DNA from: Nelumbo lutea
Lineage: Eukaryota; Streptophyta; Magnoliopsida; Proteales; Nelumbonaceae
Direction: 5' to 3'
Assembly (NCBI GenBank): GCA_022828595.1
Contig: JAKGHH010000002.1
Span: 70,714,383-70,778,382 of the forward strand
Length of the DNA stretch: 64,000 nucleotides
Numbering within the stretch: position 1 is the first letter of the stretch; each line of letters starts with the position of its first letter. The notes below the pieces were generated by a model, which did not search any database, was not told the DNA's origin, and saw only the letters and a program-made list of their open reading frames with translations. Made by a program: the position numbers and the translations under genes. Below are positions 36,310 to 47,261 of the stretch, piece after piece.

Positions 36310-37180
36310 GGAGAGAATGAGAGGCTCCTCTGGTTAACATCCCTGTCCTTTGGTGGCCAGTAGTCGAGCTCAGTTAACTTCAGATTCTCAATTCCCGTCA
36401 AGTAAATCCTCTCCCACAAGCTCAGATACCGTGCAAGGGAGCTCAATCCAAATGGTTGTTCTGTTGGTTCTGGCCCCATCCTGCAGTCGCCTTCCACCCT
36501 AATCCTGATCTCCTCAGTTAACTTCAGATTCTCAATTCCGTCAAGTAAATCCTCTCCCACAAGCTCAGATCCATGTGTCCGGTTGGAGCTGTTAATGCAT
36601 AACCTATTGCATCTCCACAGTCCAGCTGCATCTTTGAAAGCCTGTGATACCGTGCAAGGGAGCACAATCCAAATGGTTGTTCTGTTGGTTCTGGCCCCAT
36701 TCTGCAGTCGCCTTCTACCCTAATCCTGATCTCCTCCAGAACAGGGCAATTGTCCAATCCAGACGAAGCTAGAGGGTTCAGCGGCTTGCCAACGGCAATC
36801 CAGAGGGAGAGGTATCGCAGCTGGTCCCAAGTTTTCCTCCAGAACCTGCTGCAATTAATGCCTTTGATTTGAACACGAGAGTAATCCACTTCACCGGAAT
36901 ATTTGCATCTTTTCTTCTTGCTACCATCATCACCCAGGAAGATCATGAATTCAGCAGGCCGATCCGGTGTGCTGGCATCATCCCTGGATTCGTTGGGTTC
37001 AAAACCATGTTGGCAGATGGCCCCGTCGCCAGTGATCTCAGACTGGTGGAGGCTGTCCCAGACACAATCAATATGCAGTCATTGGATCCTGTCCCGGATA
37101 GGTTCCAGAGATCGCAGTGACGAGGTAGCGTCAAGGTTCTTGCAGCAGGAGATACTTTTACATCCACCAGCGTCTGCTGA
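36310..37180 (-). pseudogene. MAX2: MAX2-like F-box/LRR gene fragment, rearranged
   Basis: MAX2 is the nuclear F-box protein of strigolactone and karrikin signalling. On the minus strand the C-terminal LRR part is recognisable in order: CKNLDATSSLRSLEPIRDRI, LHIDCVWDSL (about 37150-37060), KTWDQLRYLSLWIAVGKPL, GLDNCPVLEEIRIRVEGDC, MQLDCGDAIGYALTAPTGHM, DLSLWERIYLT. Then the EEIRIRVEGDC..LARY block is duplicated (36425-36516 against 36650-36736) and LSLWERIYLTGIENLKL recurs before ELDYWPPKDRDVNQRSL (about 36310-36380). Frameshifts occur near 37100 and 36950, and no F-box part is present. It lies within the terminal repeats of the MULE-type element, so it is transposon cargo. Confidence 0.85.
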
Positions 37181-37358
37181 ATTAGAGGAAGATGGAGAGA
37201 ATCAAATATAGGAGGGTAAAATAGTCTGTTTAATATTTCTGTTGACAGACGTTAATGAATAAGAAGGATTAATCAATTGTCAGTAGGGATAGTGTTAGTT
37301 AATTTTTAAATAGTAAAGATACACTTAGTCAATTAGCTGAATAGTAAAGAAATTTACC

Positions 37359-38544
37359 AATTAGATCAAATACGATCCTTTGCTTGGTGCCATAAAGTGA
37401 AAGCTTCATCAATGAGAAAAGAGAAATGCAAATGCAAAGGGAAAACAGGTGAACTTTTGTTTCGAATATCAGAAAGAAAGGTAAGCATCAATTTCAGTTC
37501 TCATCTCCGACCCATCACATTCACTCCATTTTCGGTGGAGAAAAGAAGTGAAAGTCTCAGATTTTTGGGGTTCGTCTCATCCAAATGGGTTTGGATGCGA
37601 GGATAAAGTTTTTTTTTACCTGTTTCTGTTTTACAGGAGTGTTGAGTTCGGCTTCAGTCCGTGTAAAGCCCGTTTGAACAGCTTTTACAGTTTTGCATCG
37701 GAAGTTTTTCCGTATTTATGTGCTTTGTTTAATGAGGAGATATTCTAAGGCAAAGTTGCAAGAGACTGTTCAAACAGTATAAGCACGTGCTTACTGACCG
37801 AAGTTGAACTCATTTAACAGAGATTCAGAGAAGTTAGCTGCTTGCACGCCCATATCTCTTCGCAGTCGACAGGACACGTGTCGTTTTTTTCATTGTCTTG
37901 GTTTTTTCAACCTTGTCCCACCAACTATATGTTGTATTTTGTATATTGCAAATGTTGAGATGGAAACTTTCAAGGGAAAGGAGTTTGAATAGCAGTTGGC
38001 TTTCCCACTCCTAATAAACAAGGGAAAGGCACTTGTTTGGCCATCCATGAGCTATAAAGATTTGATTCACCTCGTGGTTGAAAGGGAAAATTCTTTGGCA
38101 AGAGACACTTGGTTTGCTTCAAGCTTTGTTCATTCTGCCTCTTATTGCTAATTCCGGATTTTCATTTTTGCTCATGCTTTCTCTGAGGAACAAACCAAAC
38201 AATCCCACAGTCAGGAAAGAGGATTATTGGCATGAGAAAAAAAAAAAAAAAAGGAAAGACAATGGAATCAATTGGAGAGGGCAGGTTCTGAACATGCCTC
38301 TGATCCCGTCGTTAGTTGACAGTCCTTGGAATTAAACTTAATCAGATATTCAATTTGGAAGCCAGATTACTGATGCTGTAACTCTAAAGGATGATAAAGG
38401 CCAAAATCTCTATTCCAGTCAAGTTGTCCCTAGGTTGATCGATGTAAGAGTATGGGAGAGCTGGGACCAAACACTGTAATGTCCCTTCTTAGCCTTCAGA
38501 TTTCCGGTATTTCAATCCAGCCCAACCACTCTATTCTTCCATTT
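37359..38544. other. Unassigned spacer
   Basis: I recognise no gene, TIR pair or retroelement motif. Short open frames (37397-37606, 38078-38335) have no family signature. A poly-A tract lies at about 38238. Confidence 0.4.
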
Positions 38545-38552
38545 TCTAAAAT

Positions 38553-38955
38553 AGGGGTCAAATTGAATTGAACCAAAAGTTTTGGTTATTTCGGTTATAT
38601 TCAATGTATACAATGAAATTCAGTTCAGTTATTTTGATATTTTCTTCAATTGATTTCGGTTTATTCATTTCCGTTTCTAACGAAATAAACCGAATGGAAG
38701 GTTCAAAATATCGATATGCCTGATATGTTAGTAGGGGCGTATCAGGCATTTCAATACTTATTTTTTTACCTTTTCTTTTTATTTTTTTTTTCAAAACTGG
38801 TTCAGGGAAGCCGGTCTAGGACCCCTCCATCCCCTGAACCAATCAGACCCCCGATACACCCACTGTAGAGGCATATCGGAAGGGTTTCAAAACGATACGT
38901 ATCAGTTGATAGGGGCCAATACGTAACGATACTTTGAACCTTAATTCACCCCTTC
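38553..38955. mobile_element. Two nested TIR elements (low confidence)
   Basis: Outer ends AGGGGTCAAATTG and TTCACCCCTTC lie inside a perfect 8-bp TCTAAAAT pair (38545-38552, 38956-38963). The inner pair AAGGTTCAAAATATCG (38698) and CGATACTTTGAACCTT (to 38942) forms a clear TIR. No convincing duplication surrounds the inner element, so the nesting order is inferred. Confidence 0.45.
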
Positions 38956-39712
38956 TCTAAAATCGCATAGTTTAAGGGGAGGTTTATGCATAGTATTGAT
39001 TGGCTGCATCTTTCGATTCTTTCCATAAAATCTGAGACGATCCATTTTCCTGGTCCAGGTTTAGCTATTTTGGCCCAACCCAAATGACGTCAGCCTGGAG
39101 GAGCTGATTTGCCTTACAACTCCATCTTATGAACTTGACAAGGGATGAATACATTATATATTAATTCCTGCAGGTTTTATTATCATCTAAAGATGAATGC
39201 ATTTAAAATGCTTCATGCATGCACATTTGTATATGCAAATTTTATCAAACTATTCAATTAACAAGGAATTTGTACCTCCAAATACCTGATGAAAGGTTTG
39301 AAACACAACACATTTCAATTTTCCATCATTAAGATAAGCTAGCTGAGCCGATGATTGGATATTTAAAAACATTGTATTTTCTTAACGTTCCATTAGGATC
39401 AAATATCTGAAGCTTGAGGTTGAAGGATATTGATCATTGCGTCCAATTTGAATGATTTAAATGGTGCCCCTTGTGGAAAGTTTGAGCTCTTTAGACTCTA
39501 GAGGGATTAGACAGGGAGACCCCTTGTTCCCTTACATTTTTTTCCTTTGTGCTGAGGCTCTTAGAAGAACTCTTACAGAGGAAGTAGACAAGCCAAAGAG
39601 CCCTATTGGTTGCAGAGCCTCAAGAGGGGGATTATTCTCCAATTTGCTAATGATTGCCTGATTTTCACAAAAATCACAATCCCAACTTGTTTGAAAGTCA
39701 AAGAAATACTTA

Positions 39713-40025
39713 GGCCCCGTTCATTTTTCGGTAAGTTACTTACCCGGGTAAATGCAGTTACCTAGGTAAGTTTTTCCTAGGAAATACTTACCCTGACCAT
39801 TTTAGCCATAAAAATCCATTATTAAAAGTGGCAATTTTTGTCCCATTCAAGTGTTAGCAACTTTCCCCCTAGGTGGGAAAGTTATTTACCCACCTAGGAG
39901 GTGGGTATCACTTACCCAGGAAAATAAACTTTCCCTGGTCCCCACATAAATCTGAAAAATGAACCTGGGATTCGTTCCCATTGACCAACTTTCCCCCTCT
40001 CAAAATCCAATAAAAGAACACCCCC
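39713..40025. mobile_element. Tourist-like (PIF/Harbinger) MITE, 313 bp, inside LINE RT
   Basis: Flanked by TTA (39710-39712 and 40026-40028). Ends GGCCCCGTTC and GAACACCCCC pair mostly. Interior motifs CCTAGGTGGGAAAGTTA and GGTAAGTTAC match, in opposite orientation, the MITE at 47724-48056. The LINE reads through once it is removed. Confidence 0.85.
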
Positions 40026-41110
40026 TTAGGGATTTTACTAAGGCTTAGGGCAAAGCCCAAACTTCTCCAAGTCAGCCTTAATGTTCTCAAAGAATATCCC
40101 ACTAAAGCTACAAAAAATAATGTCAAAAGTCATGAAGATCCCCCTCGAGAGAAAAGAAAATACTTACCTGGGGGCTCCCATAATAAATGGTCGAGTGTCA
40201 AAAAATTTGTTTTGAGACCTCTAAGAAAAGGTTAAGAATAAACTAGTTGGATGGAAACAGAAAACACTTTCTCTGGCAAGTAGAGTTACCCTTATTAATT
40301 TGGCAATAAGCTCTATGCCGCATTTTATCATGAGGTCTTTCAAATGCCCGAATAATGTCATTGAAGAGATAAACAAGAGCCAAAAAAATTTTCTGTGGAC
40401 AAAAGGGAATGGTAAAAAGCCTATTCACCTTCTTAATTGGGAAATGGTATGCCTTCCCAAAAGATGGGGTGGTCTAGGTCCTAAGAATCTCCACTGTGTG
40501 AGTGAGGCTTGTCTTGCCAAGCTAGGTTGGAAAATTTTGAAAGATAATTAAAATCTTTGGGTTAAAGTTGCGATTTACAAATATTTAACAAAAGATGATT
40601 TTTGGAACCCTAACCCAAAAAAGGGGATCTCATGAGCTTAGAAAGGCATCCTAAACTCAAGACCCCTTCTCAGGAGAGGGATTGGTGATGGCAAAAATGT
40701 TAAATTTGGAATGATAGTTGGCTTGAGCAGGGGCCCCTTAAGGATTTTGTGAACAAAGACATCCTCGTGGAAGAAGAAAGTCTTCTTGTCTCTGATTCCA
40801 TTGACCATGAGAGGGGAGCGTGGAAGGAGAACTCATTAAAAAATTGAGTTCCAAATTTTGTATGGACTAATATTAAGTCCATCTTCCTCCCTTCAAGAGC
40901 GGGAAAAGATAAATTAATCTGGAGATTGGATTCCAAGGTCAATTTAACTATCAAATTTACTTATAAGGAGGCTAGCATCATGTTCGACGGCCTAGGGGGA
41001 ACAAATTTAGTCCTAAATAAAATTTGGGGACTCAAGCTTACCCCAAAAATTAAAATTTCCTTATAAATGCAAGTCTTCATTCAAAAGCCTTCCTCATTTC
41101 TAGAGGTTTC

Positions 41111-41160
41111 ACTTGAAAGAAGAAGAACTGTTTACTGTATTAGAGAAGTTATACAAGTTT

Positions 41161-41231
<71 letters not shown>

Positions 41232-41552
41232 AAGAAGAAGGGTGAAGAGAGGAGAAAAGAAAGAAGGGGCTTGGTGATTAATGATTGCCGCTCCATACTT
41301 ATTTATTTATAGTTTTAGGTTCCTTACAAGAATAGAAAATAAACAAAAATTAAAAACAATAAGGCCAGCCAGCCCAACTTAAAAGAAATTAGAAACTTCT
41401 AATAAAAGAAAATAGAAACTACTGGTAAAAGAAATTAGAAACTACTAATAAAAGAAATTAGAAGCAATAAGGTGTGGGTATGAAACCACACATACTAGAG
41501 CCTGAGTGTGGGTATGGAACCCCATACTCGTGGCTAACCAACTATTTCTTCA
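41111..41552 (-). repeat. Left LTR (3' LTR of the minus-strand copia), with (AG)n
   Basis: Runs ACTTGAAAGAAG to ATTTCTTCA in + orientation. Contains a long (AG)n tract (about 41164-41227). It is about 90 percent alike outside microsatellites to the right LTR at 44261-44663, including GTGTGGGTATG, ACCACACATACTAGAGC and TTAGGTTCCTTACAAGAATA. Confidence 0.88.
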
Positions 41553-44260
41553 CTCACCTTCAAGTTGGGAGTAGATATTTGTCATGCCCAACTTGCGTAG
41601 ATCTGTCTCCAATTTGCTTTTTGTGACTGCTTTGGTGAAGAGATCATCTAACTATATGTCTGAGGCAATGTAAGGAAGGCATACTTCTTGAGATGCGACT
41701 CATTTTCAGATAAAACGTCTGTCAACCTTGATATGCTTAGTCCTGTTATATTGTATTGGGTTGTGGGTAATATTAATTGCAGCTTGATTATCACAATACA
41801 ACATCAGAGGCTTTTTATAATCAACCTCCAACTCAATAAGCAAGGATCTCAGCCATAACACTTCAACAACACCATTGGCCATTGATCTGTATTCTGCTTC
41901 TGCACTGGAGCGAGCAACAATATTTTGTTTCTTGTTTCCCTAGGAAACAAGATTTCCCCCCACGAATGCACAATATCCAGAGGTGAACCTCCTATCATCA
42001 ACACATAATAAGAAATATCTGTACCCCCCATGGTGGGAGTATGGTAGGGCCCCTAAACATCGGTATGCACAATCTCAAAAGGAAGGTTGCTTCTTTTATT
42101 ACGTAAAGGATAAGATGATCTACTATGTTTTGCATCTTCACAACTTTCACATTTTAATCCAAACACTTCTACGGACTCAAACAAGTTTGGAAAATGACTC
42201 TTTAAAGACCCAAAAGATAAATGACCTAAGCGGTTGTGCCAAAGCATAGTCTTACTACGAGACTGAGAAACAAACAATTTCCCTGCTTCACTCTGCTCCC
42301 CCTATGAATGTTCCAGCAAGTAGATTCCATTAATCTCACGGCCAATCCCAATCACCTTTTTTGTTTTTAGATCCTGAAAAATACACCGATCAGGGAAAAA
42401 GGTTATCGAATAGTTTTGATTTTTAGCAATATTACTAACTAAAAGTAAGTTAGCACTAAGCTTGGGAACATGCAAAGCTGAGAATATGGTGATGGTATCT
42501 GATAATCTGATGTCTCCCTTCCCAGAAATTGGTACAAGAGAGCCATTAGAAATAGAAACTTTGTCTCTCCCAGAGGATAAACAATAGGTGCTAAATAGAG
42601 TAGATATTTTGGTCATATGATCTGAAGCACCTAAATCTATTACCTAGGAAGGTCTAGTATTACCTGGGAGAGAAGCATGGCAAGCAATAGCTCTTGTACC
42701 TATATGAGCAAGGGTTGAAGTATGCTGTTGAGCTAATGTAGGTTGAGCTGAATTACAAAACTCATTTTCTAGTTGAGTCAGAGCAGCTCAAGCTGCAGCT
42801 AGGCTATCTAGAGAAGTGCCTCTTGTGCCTGATGAATGTGTACTATTAGTGTTGACAGCCATATTAGCATTTCCTTTCTTATTTCTGAGCTTTGTTGAAA
42901 CTAGATGAGGGTGCAACTTCCAACAGGTGTCCTTAGTATGTTTAGGTTTTTATAGTATTTACATACTAAGTCCTTAGCTTCCTTCTTCTCTTTATCGCCC
43001 CAAATTTAGGTCTAACTACTGCCAAGGCTGATTCGGAGGGTTGTTGCTGCAACATAACCTTTCTCGTAGTTTATTCACTATGCACCAGGGAATAGGCTTG
43101 TGATAAAGTCACACTATCTCTTATCAACAACTGCGGTCTCACAATGTCATATTTAGAATACAGACCAGCTAGGAACTCAAAAACTCTGTTAGTTTTAACT
43201 TGCTTTCTATCATCTTTTTTACTCTCTCACTCAATTGTTTCAAAATGGTCAATTTCATGCCATAGGGATTTTAAGGTTGAAAAATAAACAGAGGCCTACT
43301 TCTCTCCTTGCCTCAGATTTTTAACCTCATATTTTAACTCATAAGCCCTACCAACATTAAGGGGTTGAGAGTAGGTTTCCTTCATAACATCCCATATTTC
43401 CTTAGCTATTTTGGCCCACAAGTAGTTTCGGCTGATGTATGGCTACATAGGGTTGCACAGCCATGTCATCACAAAAAAATTCTCTTGGACCCACCTAGCA
43501 TAAGTAGGGTCCTCCTTGGAGGGTTCCTTCACATCCCCTAGCAAGAAGTTCAATTTTCCTCTATCCCCAATAGCCATCATGGCTGATTGGGCCCATTCCA
43601 AGTAGTTTGATCCGTCAAACTTAACAGTTGTAATCTAAAAGGTGTTTGTAGTCATGTTACCTGAACCACCAATCCCAAAAGCACCTTCCCCTTGGTTCTT
43701 GTACTCCATTCTAAGTTAAGAAGAGACTTTAAACTACTGTGACAAGAAAAACTGTATTTCAAGGCTGATAACAGCCGACCTAGGACAATGATTTTGCAGT
43801 TAGATAACTGTCAACTACTGTCCTGGGATTGATATCAGTCTTGAGATTTTCTATCCGTACCTCTAAGAATGAATAACAAAGTCTTTTTGAGTATCAATCT
43901 CAAGAAAAGGTGCTTACTTTATGAAGAAAAATGCCCAGAAATTTGATTGCTACCTTCAGTCTTTAAATTTGATCAATCGATTACTATCAGCACCTTGAAT
44001 CTTGACCAAAGAACCAAGAAAAAGCTAATCGACACCTCCAATCTTGATCAAGAATCGATCTTGATCACTCAATTCCTGCCTGATTCTTCCTGATTACAAG
44101 AAGCTCTCTCCAATCTTAGGACAACTGCTAAAGCCTTCTTGCAACCTCCAAGAATTAGCCAAAGTAAAGATCTTTCTGAACTTTAAGCCCTAAACAATTT
44201 TCATGTGGTTGGCTAAATTAAATCCGCATGAGAAACCCTAAATTGAAGGCTCTGATACCA

Positions 44261-44663
44261 ACTTGAAAGAAGATGGACTATTTACTGTATTAGAGAAGTA
44301 GTACAGGTTCGAAGAGAAGAAAAAGAGAGAGAGAGAGAGAGAGAGAGAAGAAAAAGAAGAAGAAGAAGAAGAAGAAGAAGAGAGGAGAAAAGAAAGAACG
44401 GGTTCGATGGTTAATGATCTATTGCTCCATACTTCTTTATTTATTGCTTTAGGTTCCTTACAAGAATAGGAAGTAAACAAAAATTAGAAACAATAAGGCC
44501 AATTGGCCCAAGTTAAAAGAAATTGGAAACTTCTAATAAAAGAAAATAAAAACTACGAATAAAAGAAATTAGAAACAACTGGGTGTGGGTATGAAACCAC
44601 ACATACTAGAGCTTGAGTGTGGGTATGGAACCCCACACTCGTGGCCAACCAACTATATCTTCA
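44261..44663 (-). repeat. Right LTR (5' LTR of the minus-strand copia)
   Basis: Starts ACTTGAAAGAAG beside the PBS and ends ATATCTTCA before GTTTC. Its (GA)n tract (about 44325-44350) is far shorter than in the left LTR, and a (GAA)n tract follows it. Confidence 0.88.
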
Positions 44664-45420
44664 GTTTCAACATTGATGGTGCGTGTAGTTTTTGTGGTGA
44701 ACATGAGGACATTAATCATATTTTTAGAAAAAAATGTTGTTTCCAATCAAGTTTGGAGCACCATTAATCTGAATTCTAGTGACCCTAATTTGGAAATCTA
44801 TCTTTGATTGGTGGAGAAACATTCAAAAGATAAAAACCAAAGGGAATCATTATCCTATGATAAATATAGTCTCATTTTGTGGTTTTTGTGGAAAAATAGA
44901 AATGAAAAACCTTTCAAATTAAAAATTCTCCTCCCCCTTTATTATTGATAGAGCACTTAGAGTATTCAAATTAATTACAGGTCTTAATGATGCTTCAAGC
45001 AATCAAGTCTCCCAAAAATCCTTGAAACATATGTATTGGAAGCCCCCTCCATTGGGCACTATCAGAATAAATTTTGATGTCTCTAAAAAAGTAGATGGGG
45101 AGTGTGCTATTGGGTGTATTGTCAAGGACCATAATGGCAGCATTCTTGATCGAAAAGCTTATTCCATTGACATGACTTCAATTAATGTTGCGGAAGCTTG
45201 GGCAGCATGAGAGGCTCAAAACATTGCCATCAACTTTATTCATACCCAATTTGTTTTGAAGGAGACTCTTCTAGTTATCTCCTTCTTAAAGAGAAACATC
45301 TTTGTCCCATGGAAGCTGAAGACCATCATTTCTAAGTGTTTAAAGTCAACTGATAGGTTCGAGGGGAGCGTCTCATACTCTCACTCTTTTAGGAAAGCAA
45401 CAAGGAAGCGGATTGGTTGG

Positions 45421-46204
45421 TGATGAAGGAAGATTTGGCCCGACCTCGTAATCACTCAACACATGGTAAAGGCAACAGCTCGACACAACAACGCGCCCAA
45501 GGCGCGAGCACCGAAGGGAGTAACCAGCAGTCTGAACTCCCTACCAGCAGTCCGAACTCCCTACTAGGAGCCTGAACTCCCTACAAGGAGCCCGAACTCT
45601 CCCTTAGGCCCCAAGCCTCACACAAGGCAACGACCTGAACTGGCCCGCCCCATGACAGTTCGAGACACTCCCCTATCCGAACTCAAGACTTCACCTCGCT
45701 CACTACTCCAACACTTCGCCTCCAGGATGCCAAACTAAACAACCGTACCTTGCCTGACACCGAGGAAGTCCATACCCAGGGGCGGCAGACCTGACTGACT
45801 TGGGATCTGACGCTTGATTGCCGCACTCCAATGGTCACCTGCCACCGCCATCTCCAGTTGTAGAGACGGCTCCGACAAAGAGAGCAGTGGTGGTTCTGTC
45901 CCAGCAGAGGTAATGACACCTGAACTGGCAGGAGCACAGAGATAATCATACCCGACCTGACAGAAGCTTAGGAGTGAGTGCGCGAGGTGGTTATAAAAGG
46001 CTCCCTGCCCCCCGAGAATAAGGTATGTGAACTTTGCGCCATCTAGTTTTATCTTGCCTTCAAGAGAATACTAACTTGAGCTTCGAAGCAATCTCACCGG
46101 GTTCCTCCCCGGAGATTCCTCATCTTCTCTGTTTCAGGCTCCCTGTTGCTCCAGTCGGAGGCAAGGTCGTTGATAGCTAAGACCAGCCGGATTGCGCACC
46201 ATCA
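45421..46204. mobile_element. Solo LTR, 784 bp, in LINE RNase H
   Basis: Starts TGATGAAGG and ends CACCATCA, flanked by GTTGG (45416-45420, 46205-46209). A TATA box GGTTATAAAAGGCTCC lies at about 45990, followed by a CTTGAGCTTCGAAGC..CACCGGGTTCC leader that resembles Ty3-gypsy Tat-type LTRs. No internal domains remain, so it arose by LTR-LTR recombination. Superfamily assignment is tentative. Confidence 0.82.
45521..45602 (+). repeat. 20-bp tandem repeat, four copies, in the solo LTR
   Basis: Units of the form TACCAGCAGTCCGAACTCCC, TACTAGGAGCCTGAACTCCC and TACAAGGAGCCCGAACTC lie head to tail. Confidence 0.85.
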
Positions 46205-46369
46205 GTTGGTGAATCAGGCTCTTTCTTCTCCTTTAGCTCCTCTATATTTCTGTCTATCCGCTCTTCTGAAAGATCTTTTATTTATTTGTTGCTTTGACTC
46301 TTGGGGTAGAGCTACCCTTGTCTTGTGTAGCTCATCCTATTTTCTACCAAAAAAATATGCGTTTCATTT

Positions 46370-46438
46370 CTTTTACTACTACTACTACTACAACTACTAT
46401 GGTTGTTGTTGTTGTTGTTATTATTATTATTTTATTTT
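46370..46438 (+). repeat. Compound trinucleotide microsatellite
   Basis: (TAC)n, then (GTT)n, then (ATT)n directly follow the A-rich LINE tail. Confidence 0.9.
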
Positions 46439-46601
46439 GTTTTATTCTTTGTCCTATGACATAGACATGCTGACATGAAGAGTTGAAGTGAATATCCAAT
46501 GCTGCACTGCATGAACTCATATAGAATCCGAGCAGATTATGAACAATTATGTGAGGAGAAGAGAAAATTTTGGCCTTAATAACCACACTCTTGCATAGAA
46601 T

Positions 46602-46780
46602 CATGGTTTTGATAACCAGACTGGACTTGACGATTAGGCCAGTTGACCTAAAAATCAATCACAGCTCCAGGATGGACCCCAAAACTGCCTGAATGGGATT
46701 TGGACGGGACAGTTGGGCCGTTTAACCCGGGAACCAATGGCCAAAGCTATTTCATTTCCAGGTCAGTCTTTAAAACCATG
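46602..46780. mobile_element. hAT MITE, 179 bp, of the 52341-58056 family
   Basis: Ends CATGGTTTTGATAACCAG and AGTCTTTAAAACCATG are flanked by CATAGAAT (46594-46601) and CATACAAT (46781-46788). The right part (GACAGTTG..CCGTTTAACC, CATTTCCAGGT) matches the right end of the large hAT element, so it is probably a short deletion derivative. Confidence 0.85.
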
Positions 46781-46788
46781 CATACAAT

Positions 46789-47261
46789 ACCACCATCTAC
46801 CAACTACATGGACCTAAGACTATATAGCCATGTGGTTCTCAATCCAAATAACTATGATAATTAGAATTATCTGAACTCAACTATTGTCCTCTGATATATC
46901 TGTAAATATCTATTTCAATTGGTTTTAATTACCACCAGCTTCAAAATGTTATTGTTTGCAAAGATGGAAAGAAGATGAGGAGCCAATAAATGCAAGTCAA
47001 AAATAAAACATGTATTATGTTTCTACTCCTCATTTTCTTGAGAAGCATATTTAAATAAGTTCACTGTTCGGAAGGAGTATAAATACAAATATATATAGTG
47101 CAAATACATACAAAATAATGCAAAATACAAGATTTTGTGCTCTGCAAATTTGTAATTGTACTATTTCCAAACTGAGCCTTAATAAGTACTAATACTAGAT
47201 TGAATTTCGCTACAATTTAGGTTTTCTGCCTTGTTCCATGGTGTTTGAGTCTAACAAGGAG
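46789..47261. other. Unassigned spacer
   Basis: AT-rich, with no coding or terminal-repeat signal recognised. An isolated CCAAACTGAGCCTTA at about 47167 resembles a Tourist-type MITE end without a partner. Confidence 0.4.

Larger units (their letters stand above)
35471..37358. mobile_element. MULE-type element (Pack-MULE-like) carrying MAX2 pieces
   Basis: About 100-bp inverted terminal repeats: the left starts GGTAAATTAAACTATG and contains TTTAGCTAATTGACTAAATG; the right, reverse-complemented, starts GGTAAATTTCTTTACTATT and contains CAGCTAATTGACTAAGTG. Between them lie GC-rich tandem repeats and MAX2-derived sequence. No clear 9-bp duplication was found, and the boundaries may extend slightly outward. 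No transposase is present. Confidence 0.78.
41111..44663 (-). mobile_element. LTR copia element (internally deleted), inserted in the LINE
   Basis: Two LTRs (41111-41552 and 44261-44663) and 5-bp duplications GTTTC (41106-41110, 44664-44668). On the minus strand: PBS TGGTATCAGAGCC (44260-44248), gag start MEYKNQGEGAFG (43709), UBN2-like LRQGEK and LAGLYSKYD motifs, a CCHC-like knuckle near 42930, protease with DLGASDHM (about 42620, serine of DSG replaced and the preceding Trp codon now TAG), pre-integrase LWHNRLGHLSFGSLK (about 42235), CESCEDAKHSRSSYP. Near 42030 the integrase start fuses directly to the RNase H tail, so most integrase and all RT are missing. Confidence 0.92.
39455..46358 (+). 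pseudogene. LINE (RT, zf-RVT, RNase H) split by three insertions
   Basis: RT starts at NGAPCGKFES..GIRQGDPLFPYI (39465-39540), continues to CLIFTKITIPTCLKVKEIL (39700), resumes after a MITE with QSPNFSKSALMFSKNIP (40060) and LVGWKQKTLSLASRVTLINL (40240), then NWEMVCLPKRWGGLGPKNLH. zf-RVT starts near 41030 (IWGLKLTPKIKISL), is cut at 41110 by a copia element, and resumes at 44669 (GACSFCGEHEDINHIF). RNase H (YWKPPPLGTIRINFDVSKK, 45030) runs to 45420, is cut by a solo LTR, and ends DWLVNQALSSPLAP (46205 on). The 3' tail ends CTACCAAAAAAA near 46358. Removing each insertion plus one target copy restores the frame across the junction. Confidence 0.88.

Noticed and set aside
35615..36340. 241-codon open frame on the minus strand
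   Set aside because: Ser/Pro/Leu-rich, built on an internal tandem duplication inside the MULE-type element, with no recognisable domain; a matching open frame exists on the other strand.
36943..37211. Plus-strand open frames overlapping the MAX2 fragment
   Set aside because: They are antisense shadows of the MAX2-like reading on the minus strand.
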